NCBI RefSeq assembly: GCF_012274265.1
Contig: NZ_JAANYY010000003.1
Location: forward strand, 618,975-682,974
DNA length: 64,000 nt
From: Sphingopyxis microcysteis
GTDB lineage: Bacteria; Pseudomonadota; Alphaproteobacteria; Sphingomonadales; Sphingomonadaceae
Reading direction: 5' to 3'
This document shows positions 16,069 to 24,895 of this stretch, in pieces. Each line of letters opens with the position of its first letter. The first letter of the stretch is position 1. Under the pieces are notes generated by a model, which was not told the origin of the DNA, made no database searches, and saw only the letters and a program-made list of their open reading frames with translations. Both the position numbers and the translations under genes were made by a program.

Positions 16069-17213
16069 CGCGCCCGGCCGCGCGCGCTGACCGGCCAGAT
16101 GTCGGTCAGTGTATCGCCCGCGACGACATGATAGCTGTCGTAGAGATTCACCGTGGGATCGCAGTGCGGCACGGTCAGGCTGACCGGATCGCCGGGGGCG
16201 AGCTCAGCGCCGATGCCCGGCGCGATCAGCGCCGCATGCTCGTCGCCCATGAAGGCAAAGAAGGCGGTTTCGGGCGCGCCGCGCTGAACCACCGCAACGC
16301 CGCCGTCGGTCGAAAGCGATTTATACCCGGCATCGATGGTCACCAGCCCGTCATGGTTGGCGCTGACCACCCGGGCATCGACCGACAGCGAAACCGCGAA
16401 TGGCGATTCGCCGCCCGCACCGGTCAGGTCACAATCGAGATATTGTTTGTCCATAAACACATAGCTGCCCGCCTGAAGTTCGGTGAAGACGCCGAGTTCC
16501 AGGTCGATGCGGTGGGTTCCCGTCCCCGATCCGGTGACGATGGCTGGCGCAAAGCCCGCATCGGTCAAGGCCGCGATCACCGTCTGCAGATAGGCGGTGC
16601 GCTCGACGATCGCGGCGCGGCGATCGGCAAAGCTTTCGATATGCTGCTGCGACCCGCAGTAAAATTGTACCCCGCGATAGGCGAGGTTCGGTGCGGCGGC
16701 GATGGTCCGCGCCAGGGCGACGGCGGCATCGGCCGACGCGACGCCGGTGCGCGCGATGCCGGGGTCGATGTCGATGATCACGTCGAGCCGCGCGCCTGCC
16801 GCGGCGAGCGCGGCATCGATGCGCGTCGCGACACCCGGATGGTCGACTACCGCCATCAGCCCTTCGGCGCGGCACGCGAGCGCCGCGAGCCGGTCGATCG
16901 CGCGCGGCGCCGCAACCGGTGAGGTGATGAGGATGCCCGTCACCCCGCCGTCGCTCAAGGCCTCCGCCTCGCCGATCTTGGCGCAGCAGATGCCGACCGC
17001 CCCCGCACCGATCTGCCGCTTGGCGATTTCAACGCTCTTGTGGGTCTTGGCATGGGGGCGCAAGGCGACACCCTTGTCTGCGGTCAGCGCCGCCATCGCC
17101 GCGATATTGCGGCCGAGCGCATCGGCATCGAGCACCAGCACCGGGGTGTTGAGGTCGGCGCGCGACCCTTGCTGGCCGATCAGATGCGCGTGGAGATCGC
17201 GGTCGGTGGTCAT
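16065..17213 (-). CDS. DSD1-type PLP-dependent enzyme (D-threonine aldolase / D-serine dehydratase-like, alanine racemase fold)
   Basis: A 382-residue fold-type III PLP enzyme. The N-terminal barrel has the PLP lysine in RPHAKTHKS, and the C-terminal beta domain ends with VPHCDPTVNLY, where the His and the residues around Cys-Asp match the metal-binding site of D-threonine aldolase and D-serine dehydratase relatives. It probably cleaves or dehydrates a D-hydroxy amino acid; the substrate is not known. The ATG at 17213 overlaps the upstream FAD gene by ATGA; a longer in-frame start at 17408 would add 65 residues read from inside that gene and is rejected. Confidence 0.82.
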   Translation of the reverse strand: MTTDRDLHAHLIGQQGSRADLNTPVLVLDADALGRNIAAMAALTADKGVALRPHAKTHKSVEIAKRQIGAGAVGICCAKIGEAEALSDGGVTGILITSPVAAPRAIDRLAALACRAEGLMAVVDHPGVATRIDAALAAAGARLDVIIDIDPGIARTGVASADAAVALARTIAAAPNLAYRGVQFYCGSQQHIESFADRRAAIVERTAYLQTVIAALTDAGFAPAIVTGSGTGTHRIDLELGVFTELQAGSYVFMDKQYLDCDLTGAGGESPFAVSLSVDARVVSANHDGLVTIDAGYKSLSTDGGVAVVQRGAPETAFFAFMGDEHAALIAPGIGAELAPGDPVSLTVPHCDPTVNLYDSYHVVAGDTLTDIWPVSARGRAR

Positions 17214-18463
17214 GCGAACAGGCTTTCCAGATGCGGGTTGAGGAATTTTCCGCCGGGGTCGGCGGCGCGGCGGACCGCGGTATAGCGCCCCGCCATCGGA
17301 TAGAGCGCCGCGACATCGGCGCGGCCCAGCGTGTGGCGCTTGGCCCAATGAGGACGCCCGCCATGGCCGCGAAAGATCGTCTCGGCCTCGGCGAACAGGT
17401 TTCGCCACGGCATTTTGGCATATTGATGCATCGAGATCGCCGCGACCGGCCCCGCGTTCATCGGGCTCATCCAGATGTCATCGGCGGCGACGGTGCGAAA
17501 TTCGAACGGAAAGGTGACGGGCAGGCGCTTGCGGCGAATCCACCCCACGACTTCAAAGAGGGTGTCGAGCCCCGCCGCGCGCGGCATTTCATACTCCATT
17601 TCCTCGAAGCGGATGGTGCGGTCGGATGGAAAGACAAGGTGAGCGGGCCCGCGGCGGCGCCCCGAAATGCCGCTTTTCATCATCAACCGCTGGAGCGAGG
17701 GGGTCAGGAAGGGCAGCCGCGCCGCGACGTTCAGGATACGGCGGAAACTCGCCTCCTCCATATCGGTCGTTGTCGGCGGCGGCTCGCATGGATCGCACGG
17801 GTCGAGCGTTTTCAGGATCACATCGTCGCTGTGCGGAAAGAACCAGAATTCGACGTGGCGGTGTTGCTGCGCCAGATCGTCGTAGCTTTCGCGGATTTCG
17901 GCCCAACGGCGCTTTTCGATCCGTTCGGCAAGGTGGAAGGCCGGGACGACCGCAACCTCGATCTCGGTCGCGACCCCGAACAGCCCGAGCGACAGCCGCT
18001 GCGCCTGAAAGAGGTCGGGATTGGTGGTCGCATCGCACCAATGCGCCGCGCCATCGGCGCCGATCAGCCGGAAGCCGCGCGCAAAGGTGGCGAGCGAGCC
18101 GAGTTCGACCCCGGTCCCGTGCGTCCCGGTCGCCATCGCCCCCGCGAGCGACTGCGGATTGACGTCGCCCTGGTTGGCGAGCGCCAGCCCTTCATCCCAC
18201 AAGGCCGCGGTCAGGCGCCGGATGCTCCAGCCCGCCGGGATGCGCGCCGTCTGGCGGTCGGCTGCGACCTGCAACTCGCCCGCCATATCGTCCAGACTGA
18301 CAATCAGTTCGCCCGATTCGCAAAGCGGCATGAAACTGTGCCCGGCCCCAGTGACGCGCAGCTTGTGCGCGCTGCGGACCAGCGCCGCCAGTTCGTCCTC
18401 GCTCTGCGGACGGACGATTTGCGCGGGCGCGGTGACGCTACCCGACCAGTTGCTCCAGCCCAT
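17210..18463 (-). CDS. FAD-linked oxidase of the aldonolactone oxidase (ALO) family
   Basis: A 417-residue flavoprotein with the PCMH-type FAD-binding domain (VTGAGHSFMPLCESGELIVSL split around residues 37-58, and TGTHGTG) and the C-terminal ALO domain with RPHWAKRHTL, the conserved HWxK region. Relatives oxidise sugar lactones (L-gulono-, D-arabinono-lactone) or polyols such as xylitol. The partner DSD1-type enzyme and TetR gene follow with 4-base overlaps, so the three act together on an unidentified substrate. The ATG at 18463 starts MGWSNWSGS, a typical ALO-family N-terminus. Confidence 0.85.
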   Translation of the reverse strand: MGWSNWSGSVTAPAQIVRPQSEDELAALVRSAHKLRVTGAGHSFMPLCESGELIVSLDDMAGELQVAADRQTARIPAGWSIRRLTAALWDEGLALANQGDVNPQSLAGAMATGTHGTGVELGSLATFARGFRLIGADGAAHWCDATTNPDLFQAQRLSLGLFGVATEIEVAVVPAFHLAERIEKRRWAEIRESYDDLAQQHRHVEFWFFPHSDDVILKTLDPCDPCEPPPTTTDMEEASFRRILNVAARLPFLTPSLQRLMMKSGISGRRRGPAHLVFPSDRTIRFEEMEYEMPRAAGLDTLFEVVGWIRRKRLPVTFPFEFRTVAADDIWMSPMNAGPVAAISMHQYAKMPWRNLFAEAETIFRGHGGRPHWAKRHTLGRADVAALYPMAGRYTAVRRAADPGGKFLNPHLESLFA

Positions 18464-18509
18464 AACTCTCTCCCGCCATCGGCATGGAAGCTGGATTCGG
18501 GAGAAAAGT

Positions 18510-18521
18510 TAGTCAAGACTA
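18510..18521 (-). promoter_or_regulatory. Candidate TetR operator overlapping a -35 box
   Basis: TAGTCAAGACTA is a palindrome with 5-bp arms and a 2-base centre, lying 47 bases upstream of the FAD-oxidase start in one of the few AT-rich stretches nearby. On the minus strand it includes TTGACT, a possible -35 element. Binding by the operon's own TetR is inferred from position only. Confidence 0.4.
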
Positions 18522-18564
18522 TATTTATCAGCCCGACGGCGGCTTGCGAGCGGAAGCAGCCGCT

Positions 18565-18683
18565 CAATCCAGTCCCCGTTCGTATCGAGCGAAGTCGAGA
18601 TACGCGTGGCTTGGCGTAAGCGGTCGGCGTGTCTCGACTTCGCTCGACACGAACGGAAATAGGAGACGTCTGGAATCCACCCC
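18565..18683. repeat. Dispersed repeat copy 1 (about 119 bp), TCGACTTCGCTCGA family
   Basis: Internal inverted arms (CGTATCGAGCGAAGTCGAG and its complement) sit inside a longer unit from CAATCCAGTCC to GGAATCCACCCC. It is almost identical to 39481-39599. Part of it also occurs inside coaBC. Confidence 0.88.
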
Positions 18684-18768
18684 CAGCCGACCCCACCCGC
18701 AAAAGGCTTTCCTGAACTTTGGACGATCGCGCGGGCCCGCGCGCCGACCCAAACCCGACGTCCGACCC

Positions 18769-20031
18769 TCAGCGCGCCGCGATCTGCCGCGCGAAATGGA
18801 TCTGGACCGCATCGCGCACCCCGCGCGCGACCTTCTTCTGTCCCGCCGCCGACGCCAGAAACTCGGCGTCCTCCTTGTTCGAGATGAAGCCGGTTTCGAA
18901 CAGCACCGACGGCGTGTCGGGCGCCTTCAGCACCACGAACGAGGCGAAGCGGTGCGCGTTGGTGCGAAATTTGATCGCTTCGCCCGCTTCGCGCTGGAGC
19001 AGGCGGGCAAAATCGGAGGCGACATTCATCGTCTCGCGCTGGGTCAGGTCGATCAGGATCGACGACACATCGCCGCTGTGCGCGCCAAGATCGACGCCGT
19101 TGATGACATTCGCCTTGTTCTCGCGCGCCGCCAGCCGCGCGGCTTCGCGGTCGGACGCGACTTCGGACAAGGTGTAGATTGACGCGCCATTGGCAGCCTG
19201 ATTTTCGGCGGCATCGGCGTGGATCGAGATGAACAGATCGGCTTTCAACCGCCGCGCAATACCAAAGCGTTCCTCGAGCACCAGATACCGGTCGTCGCCG
19301 CGCGTCAGCGCCACGCGAACGCGGCCCGAAGCGAGCAGATCGTCACGGATCGCGCGCGCCAGCGCCAGCGTGATGTCCTTTTCGCGCTTGCCGCTGTGCG
19401 GGCTGATCGCGCCGGGGTCATGTCCGCCATGACCGGCGTCAATCACCACCAGTGGTAGGCGGCTGTTATTCGGCCCCTCGATCCGCGGCAACGCCACGCT
19501 GGGTTTGGGTTTGCCGATCGGGACGCTGACGCTGTAGCGCTTTTCAGGTGGCTTGGCGCGAAATCCGGCCGGCGGTTGCAATTCGGTGCGCGGGCCGCGC
19601 GATACGCGTGCAAATTCGTCGGCGGACACCGGGCGGAGGTGAAAGGTCAGGCTGCGGCCGTCGGCAGCGAAGCGCGCGCCCGTCACCACCGCGGGACGCG
19701 CAAGGTCGAGCACGATGCGGGCGGTCCCGGCGTCCTTCTGGCCCTGTCGCACCGCGCGGACCAGCCCCGCGCCTTGCGTCGAACGACCCGGCTGCGCGCC
19801 CGCGATGTCGAGCGCGATGCGGTCGGGACCGGCCAGCAGAAAGGTCGAGGCACCCGCCACCAGATCGTCGAAGCGCAGCGTCACGTCCGAATCGCCGATT
19901 TCAACCGCACCGACCGACCCCGCCAGCGCCGCTGCCGGGTTCATCATCACCGCGATCAGGACGAACAGCAGGCTCATGACGCTTTTATGCCGCCGCCCGC
20001 GCGCGCTGGTCCAGTGCTTATTCGAAAACAT
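18769..20031 (-). CDS. N-acetylmuramoyl-L-alanine amidase, AMIN plus Amidase_3 (AmiC type)
   Basis: Cleaves the amide bond between MurNAc and the stem peptide during cell separation, in the periplasm. After a signal-anchor-like N-terminus (SVMSLLFVLIAVMMNPAAALA) comes an AMIN domain (GAVEIGDSDVTLRF), a Pro-rich linker, and a zinc-dependent Amidase_3 domain with VVIDAGHGGHDPGA, the zinc Glu region (GKREKDITLALA), SIHADAA and the late catalytic FETGFISN. The ATG at 20031 follows a GGGGG stretch at ribosome-site spacing; an in-frame ATG 36 bases upstream is less likely. It is divergent from the RNase E gene. Confidence 0.93.
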   Translation of the reverse strand: MFSNKHWTSARGRRHKSVMSLLFVLIAVMMNPAAALAGSVGAVEIGDSDVTLRFDDLVAGASTFLLAGPDRIALDIAGAQPGRSTQGAGLVRAVRQGQKDAGTARIVLDLARPAVVTGARFAADGRSLTFHLRPVSADEFARVSRGPRTELQPPAGFRAKPPEKRYSVSVPIGKPKPSVALPRIEGPNNSRLPLVVIDAGHGGHDPGAISPHSGKREKDITLALARAIRDDLLASGRVRVALTRGDDRYLVLEERFGIARRLKADLFISIHADAAENQAANGASIYTLSEVASDREAARLAARENKANVINGVDLGAHSGDVSSILIDLTQRETMNVASDFARLLQREAGEAIKFRTNAHRFASFVVLKAPDTPSVLFETGFISNKEDAEFLASAAGQKKVARGVRDAVQIHFARQIAAR

Positions 20032-20638
20032 GTGGCCCCCAGCCGTGGAATGTCGTGAACCCGGCATTAGCCATTGGGGGTCAAACCCCCGTCAACCGGC
20101 AGGGTTAACCGGCAATTCAGCATATGTTGGGCCTGCGCGGGACTTGCACGCGCGCGCCGGCGTCCCATCTTTCTGCCCGGCCGCTGTTGCCGTCGGCCCG
20201 TGCCGATGCTAGCACAGCGCCACTGACGGTGTCGTTCCCGGTGCCGTCCGGCCTTTTGAGGGGAAGGCCTGCTCCGCAAAAACTGCGGAACATGGCCGCC
20301 TTGGCGCCGGATATGCGGGGATCGGCGACCTGCCGTCAGTCCACCCGGTTGACCGGACAGTCGGGGCGATCGCCACACGCACGCCCTGCCCGCCCGCTCA
20401 ACACCGTAAACAGGTTGATGCCGCATGAGGCTTGCCATGCCCTCTTTCTATCCCGACGCGGGCCTTTGCGCCCCGGTCGTCGCCGGATGGAACGACTGCA
20501 TGCGCGTCCACGATCGGACGCAGGCCACGCGCAGCAATAACGTCTTTTGTCTTTCCACCCTTTTCCGCCGCGACCGTCCCTCGAGGAGGGCCGCGGGAAT
20601 TTTTGATGGCGCGCCGAGGCGCGCTTGGAGTGTAACTA
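20032..20638 (+). promoter_or_regulatory. Long RNase E leader / divergent promoter region
   Basis: About 600 bases separate the amidase and RNase E starts with no credible gene. Possible structures include TCCGCA/TGCGGA (20273-20289) and a GCGCGC hairpin just before the ribosome site TTGGAG at about 20625. Long 5' leaders through which RNase E regulates its own mRNA are known in E. coli; a similar leader is inferred here. No riboswitch pattern is recognised. Confidence 0.5.
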
Positions 20639-23287
20639 ATGACCACGCGCATGTTGATCGACGCGCGGCACCGGGAAGAAACCCGGGTCGCCGTCACCAA
20701 GGGAAACCGCATCGAGGAGTTTGATTTCGAGTCCGCCGAGCACAAGCAGCTCAAGGGCAATATCTATCTGGCCAAGGTAACCCGTGTCGAACCGTCGCTG
20801 CAGGCGGCGTTCGTCGAATATGGCGGCAATCGCCACGGCTTTCTGGCGTTCAGCGAAATCCACCCCGACTATTACCAGATTCCGAAGGAAGACCGCGACG
20901 CGCTGCTGCGCGAAGAGGCCGAGCATGCCGCCGCCGCCGCGCAGCGCGCCGAGGACGACCTCGATGAGCTGGAAGGCGATGTTGCCGACGTCGAATATCA
21001 TGACGACGAAAATGGCGACGCCCCCGCGCCGGAAACCATCGGCGAAGGGGCCGATGACGATAGCGACGACGGCGCGGAAAATGGCGACGGCGAAGAGGGC
21101 GACGAAGGCGGCGATGCCGCAGACGACACCGAGGGCAAGGACGGCCGCGGCGACCGCAAGCGCCGTGGGCGCGACGGGCGCAAGGGCGGCCGCGGCCGCG
21201 GGCGCAGCCGCCGCAACGACGACGAGGAAGGCGAAAGCCGGATGTCGCTGCGCCGCCGCTACAAGATCCAGGACGTCATCCGTCGCCGTCAGGTGATGCT
21301 GGTGCAGGTCGTCAAGGAAGAACGCGGCAACAAGGGAGCCGCGCTCACCACCTATTTGTCGCTCGCCGGCCGCTATTGCGTGCTGATGCCGAACACGATG
21401 CACGGCGGTGGGATCAGCCGCAAGATTTCGAACGGCGCCGATCGCCGCAAGCTGAAGGCGATGATCGACGAGCTCAACCTGCCGCCGACGATGGGCTGCA
21501 TCGTCCGCACCGCCGGGATGAGCCGCACCAAGGTCGAGATCAAGCGCGACTTTGATTATCTCGCCCGCCTGTGGGACGAAATTCGCGAAAAGACGCTGGC
21601 GTCGAGCGCCCCGGCGCTCGTCCATTCGGACAGCGACCTCGTCAAGCGCGCGATCCGCGACATCTATCACAAGGACATCGAGGAAGTGCTCGTCGAAGGC
21701 GACGAGGGCTATAAGGCCGCCAAGCAGTTCATGAAGCTGCTGATGCCGAGCCACGCGCGGCGCGTGAAACAATATGCCGACCCGGTGTCGCTCTATCAGC
21801 GTTACGGCGTCGAGGATCAGCTCGCGGGGATGCTCAATCCCGTCGTGCAGCTGAAATCCGGCGGTTACCTGGTGATCAACCCGACCGAGGCGCTGGTGTC
21901 GATCGACATCAACTCGGGCCGGTCGACGCGCGAGCATAATATCGAGCAGACCGCGCTCAACACCAACCTCGAAGCCGCGCATGAAATCGCCCGCCAGCTG
22001 CGCCTGCGCGACATGGCCGGGCTCGTCGTGATCGACTTCATCGACATGGATCATGGCTCGAACGTCCGCAAGGTCGAGCGCGCGATGAAGGACGCGCTGA
22101 AAAACGATCGCGCGCGCATCCAGGTCGGACGTATTTCGGGTTTCGGCCTGATGGAAATGAGCCGCCAGCGACTGCGCACCGGCGTGCTCGAAGCATCGAC
22201 GCGCCCCTGCCCGCATTGCGAAGGCACCGGCCTCGTTCGCACCGCCTCGTCGGCGGGCCTCAGCGCGCTGCGCCTGATCGAAGAGGAGGCCGCGCGCGGC
22301 AAGGGCAGCCGCATCACCCTGCGCGCCAGCCAGGAAGCGACCTTCTACCTGCTCAACGAAAAGCGCCGCGAACTGCGCGACATCGAAGAACTTTACGGCG
22401 TCACCGTCGAAATCCTGCCCGACGGCGAGACCGAGGGTGCGCGGATGGCGGTCGAGGTCAGCGGCCCGCCGCCGGTCGCCCGCCGCAGCTTTGCCCCGAT
22501 CGCGCCAATCGAGGATGACGACGACGACATCCCGGAGGACGAGGATGACGAGATCGAGGACGAGGCCGCCGACGAACGCCCCGCGCGCTCGCGCGATCGC
22601 GAGGAAGGCGAAGGCGACGGTGAAGGCCGCAAGCGTCGCCGTCGGCGTCGCCGTGGCCGCCGCGGTCGCCGCGACGAGGAAGGCAATGAAATTGCCGACG
22701 GCAGCGACGACGGCGAAGCCCGTGATGGCGACGCCGAGGGCGAGGACAATGGTGAAGCCGAGAGCGAGAGCGACGCGGCACCCGCAGAGGCGACCGCCGA
22801 AACCGACGCCGACACGGCCGACGCCAAGCCGCGCCGCCGCCGGGGCGGACGCGGACGCAAAAAGGCCGACGCGGTCGATGCCGCCGACGAAGCGGCAGTT
22901 GCGGACGAACCCGCTGCGCCGGTCGAAGCCGAGGTAACCGAACCGGTCGCCGAGGAAGCGCCGGCAGCCGAGGAAAAGCCGAAGCGCAAGCGCGCACCGC
23001 GCAAGACCAAGGCCGCCGCAGCCGCGGAGGCCGCCGAGGCTGCCGAAGCGGCGCCCGAAGCGGTTGAACCGGAGCCTGTCGCCGAAACTGAAACCGAAGC
23101 CGAACCCGCCAAGCCCGCGCCGAAAAAGCGCGCCAGCCGCGCGAAAAAGGCGGTTGCCGCCGAAGCGGCGCCCGAGGCGTCCGCAACGCGCGAGGCTGAA
23201 CCGGTCGCGGCCGATGCCGAAGACAATGGTGTCGGCCCCGACGGCGAACCGCGCCGCGGCTGGTGGCAGCGCACCTTCGGCAACTGA
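20639..23287 (+). CDS. rne: Ribonuclease E (RNase E/G family)
   Basis: The endonuclease that starts mRNA decay and processes rRNA and tRNA, and the scaffold of the degradosome. The N-terminal S1 domain (residues 35-215) is split by a long acidic-then-basic insertion (about 100-200, rich in Asp/Glu then Arg/Gly), as in other alphaproteobacteria. Next come the 5'-sensor and DNase-I-like parts with the catalytic Asp in VVIDFIDMDHG, the Zn-link CPHCEGTG, and a 300-residue disordered tail of alternating acidic and Arg/Lys-rich blocks that should bind RNA and partner proteins. It ends in RRGWWQRTFGN. The length is 882 residues. Confidence 0.95.
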   Translation: MTTRMLIDARHREETRVAVTKGNRIEEFDFESAEHKQLKGNIYLAKVTRVEPSLQAAFVEYGGNRHGFLAFSEIHPDYYQIPKEDRDALLREEAEHAAAAAQRAEDDLDELEGDVADVEYHDDENGDAPAPETIGEGADDDSDDGAENGDGEEGDEGGDAADDTEGKDGRGDRKRRGRDGRKGGRGRGRSRRNDDEEGESRMSLRRRYKIQDVIRRRQVMLVQVVKEERGNKGAALTTYLSLAGRYCVLMPNTMHGGGISRKISNGADRRKLKAMIDELNLPPTMGCIVRTAGMSRTKVEIKRDFDYLARLWDEIREKTLASSAPALVHSDSDLVKRAIRDIYHKDIEEVLVEGDEGYKAAKQFMKLLMPSHARRVKQYADPVSLYQRYGVEDQLAGMLNPVVQLKSGGYLVINPTEALVSIDINSGRSTREHNIEQTALNTNLEAAHEIARQLRLRDMAGLVVIDFIDMDHGSNVRKVERAMKDALKNDRARIQVGRISGFGLMEMSRQRLRTGVLEASTRPCPHCEGTGLVRTASSAGLSALRLIEEEAARGKGSRITLRASQEATFYLLNEKRRELRDIEELYGVTVEILPDGETEGARMAVEVSGPPPVARRSFAPIAPIEDDDDDIPEDEDDEIEDEAADERPARSRDREEGEGDGEGRKRRRRRRRGRRGRRDEEGNEIADGSDDGEARDGDAEGEDNGEAESESDAAPAEATAETDADTADAKPRRRRGGRGRKKADAVDAADEAAVADEPAAPVEAEVTEPVAEEAPAAEEKPKRKRAPRKTKAAAAAEAAEAAEAAPEAVEPEPVAETETEAEPAKPAPKKRASRAKKAVAAEAAPEASATREAEPVAADAEDNGVGPDGEPRRGWWQRTFGN

Positions 23288-23310
23288 TTGCGCCAACGCA
23301 TCTCATGAGA

Positions 23311-23340
23311 TCGTCATCCCGGTACCTGCCGGGATGACGA
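23311..23340. repeat. Short hairpin of the GTCATCCCGG family
   Basis: A 12-bp stem TCGTCATCCCGG/CCGGGATGACGA with a 6-base loop, 23 bases after the RNase E stop. It is a minimal copy of the palindrome family and may help end transcription although no T run follows. Confidence 0.75.
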
Positions 23341-23436
23341 TTAAACGCCATGCAGCTTGCATCTCGCGCGCTGCCCCCCAATAGTCATCGCATGGCTTCA
23401 GTTGCGGTTCAGGCGTACAACGCAAGACAGTCGGCG

Positions 23437-24840
23437 ATGACAGTCTCCCCGCCGCGAACCGCGCTGCGGGCGCATCGATCGCGCCCGCTTTTCCGCATCA
23501 TCCTGACCCTGCTCGCGATGCTGGCGGTCGCGATGCGCCCGGCGATGGCGCAGTCGATCCTGCGCGACGCCGAAACCGAGGCGCTGTTTCAGGACATGAT
23601 GGACCCGCTGCTCGTCGCAGCAGGGCTGCAACCGGGGCAGGTGCGCGTCCACCTGCTCGGTGATCGCAGCATCAACGCCTTCGTTGCGGGAAGCCAGGAC
23701 GTTTATGTCTTTGCCGGGTTGATCGAGGCCGCCGACACCGCCGAAGAGGTGCAGGGCGTGCTCGCGCACGAGCTTGGCCATGTCATCGGCGGCCATGCGA
23801 TTCGCGTCAACGAAGGCGCAAAGGCCGCAACCGGGATTTCGCTGCTCAGCCTGCTGCTCGGCGCCGCGGCGATCGCGGCGGGCGCGGGCGAGGCCGGCAT
23901 GGGGGTGATGATGGCGGGGCAGCAGGCCGCGCTCGGCAAGTTCCTGGCGTTCAGCCGCGTCCAGGAATCGACCGCCGACGCCGCCGGCGCGCAATATCTG
24001 TCCAAGGCGGGGATCAGCGGGCGCGGCAGTCTGGCATTCTTCAAGAAATTGCAGAATCTGGAATTCCGCTATGCGGTCAAGCAGGACGACGATCAGGCCT
24101 ATGGCCGCACCCACCCGATGTCGGGCGACCGCATCCAGACGCTGCGCGAGGTCTATGTCATCGATCCGGCGTGGGCGAAGCCCGCCGACCCGGTGATCGA
24201 AAAACGGTTCCAGCGCATCAAGGCCAAGCTGTCGGGCTATATGACCGACCCCGACCGGACGCTGCGCAAATTCCCCGAAACCAACAGCAGCATCCCCGCG
24301 CGTTATGCCCGCGCCTATGCCTGGCACCGCAGCGCCTATCCGCAAAAGGCGCTGTCGGAGGTCGACGCATTGCTCAAGAGCGATCCGAACGACCCCTATT
24401 TCCTCGAACTCGAAGGGCAGGTACTGCTCGAATCCGGGCGTCCGAAGGAGGCCATTCCCGCGCTGCGCAAGGCAGTGACACTGTCGCGGTCGCAGCCGCT
24501 GATCAGCGCCACGCTGGGGCATGCGTTGATCGCGACCGAAGACCCGGCCAATTTCGCCGAGGCCGAACAGGTGCTGAAAACCGCGGTCGCGCTCGATAAC
24601 CAGAACCCCTTTGCCTGGTATCAGCTGGGGATTGTTTACGCGAACAAGGGCGATCAGGCGCGCGCCGCGCTCGCCTCGGCGGAACGCTATACGTTGCAGG
24701 GTGGACAGGCGTCGCTGGCGCTGCGTAATGCCGAAATGGCGATGCAGGGTCTGGCGCAGAATACGCCCGACTGGATCCGTGCACAGGATATTGCGCTGGT
24801 TGCGCGCGCCGAGGTGGAACAAGAGCGCAAACGACGCTAG
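23437..24840 (+). CDS. M48-family metalloprotease with TPR region (BepA/YfgC-like)
   Basis: A secreted zinc protease like BepA, which handles outer-membrane protein assembly. The ATG at 23437 gives a basic start and a hydrophobic stretch ending MRPAMAQS, a clear signal peptide; ATGs at 23350 and 23392 would lengthen the N-region without benefit. The zinc motif HELGH is at residues 111-115, with the third ligand in the RVQESTADAAGAQYL segment. From about residue 270 the sequence forms TPR-like helical pairs (ALSEVDALLKSDPNDPYFLELEGQ split). The length of about 467 residues fits BepA. Confidence 0.88.
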   Translation: MTVSPPRTALRAHRSRPLFRIILTLLAMLAVAMRPAMAQSILRDAETEALFQDMMDPLLVAAGLQPGQVRVHLLGDRSINAFVAGSQDVYVFAGLIEAADTAEEVQGVLAHELGHVIGGHAIRVNEGAKAATGISLLSLLLGAAAIAAGAGEAGMGVMMAGQQAALGKFLAFSRVQESTADAAGAQYLSKAGISGRGSLAFFKKLQNLEFRYAVKQDDDQAYGRTHPMSGDRIQTLREVYVIDPAWAKPADPVIEKRFQRIKAKLSGYMTDPDRTLRKFPETNSSIPARYARAYAWHRSAYPQKALSEVDALLKSDPNDPYFLELEGQVLLESGRPKEAIPALRKAVTLSRSQPLISATLGHALIATEDPANFAEAEQVLKTAVALDNQNPFAWYQLGIVYANKGDQARAALASAERYTLQGGQASLALRNAEMAMQGLAQNTPDWIRAQDIALVARAEVEQERKRR

Positions 24841-24895
24841 ATTCGCCAGCAATTTGCGGGGACGCATCGCCAAAATCGATGCATAAGGGCAACAA

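Larger units (their letters stand above)
18464..18768. other. Intergenic region upstream of the FAD-oxidase operon
   Basis: These 305 bases hold no gene. The first part (18464-18530) carries the putative operator and promoter of the minus-strand operon, the middle (18565-18683) a dispersed repeat, and the rest up to the amidase stop shows nothing recognisable. Confidence 0.7.

Noticed and set aside
12631-16131. Open frame of about 1,166 codons on the plus strand opposite PBP1A and its neighbours
   Set aside because: It is antisense to the confidently identified PBP1A and TetR genes. Long antisense frames are common at this GC content, and the translation is Arg/His/Ala-rich without any domain.
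20636-23296. Open frame of about 886 codons on the minus strand opposite RNase E
   Set aside because: It mirrors the acidic and basic blocks of RNase E, and has low-complexity Gly/Phe/Ala/Val content and no recognisable motif.
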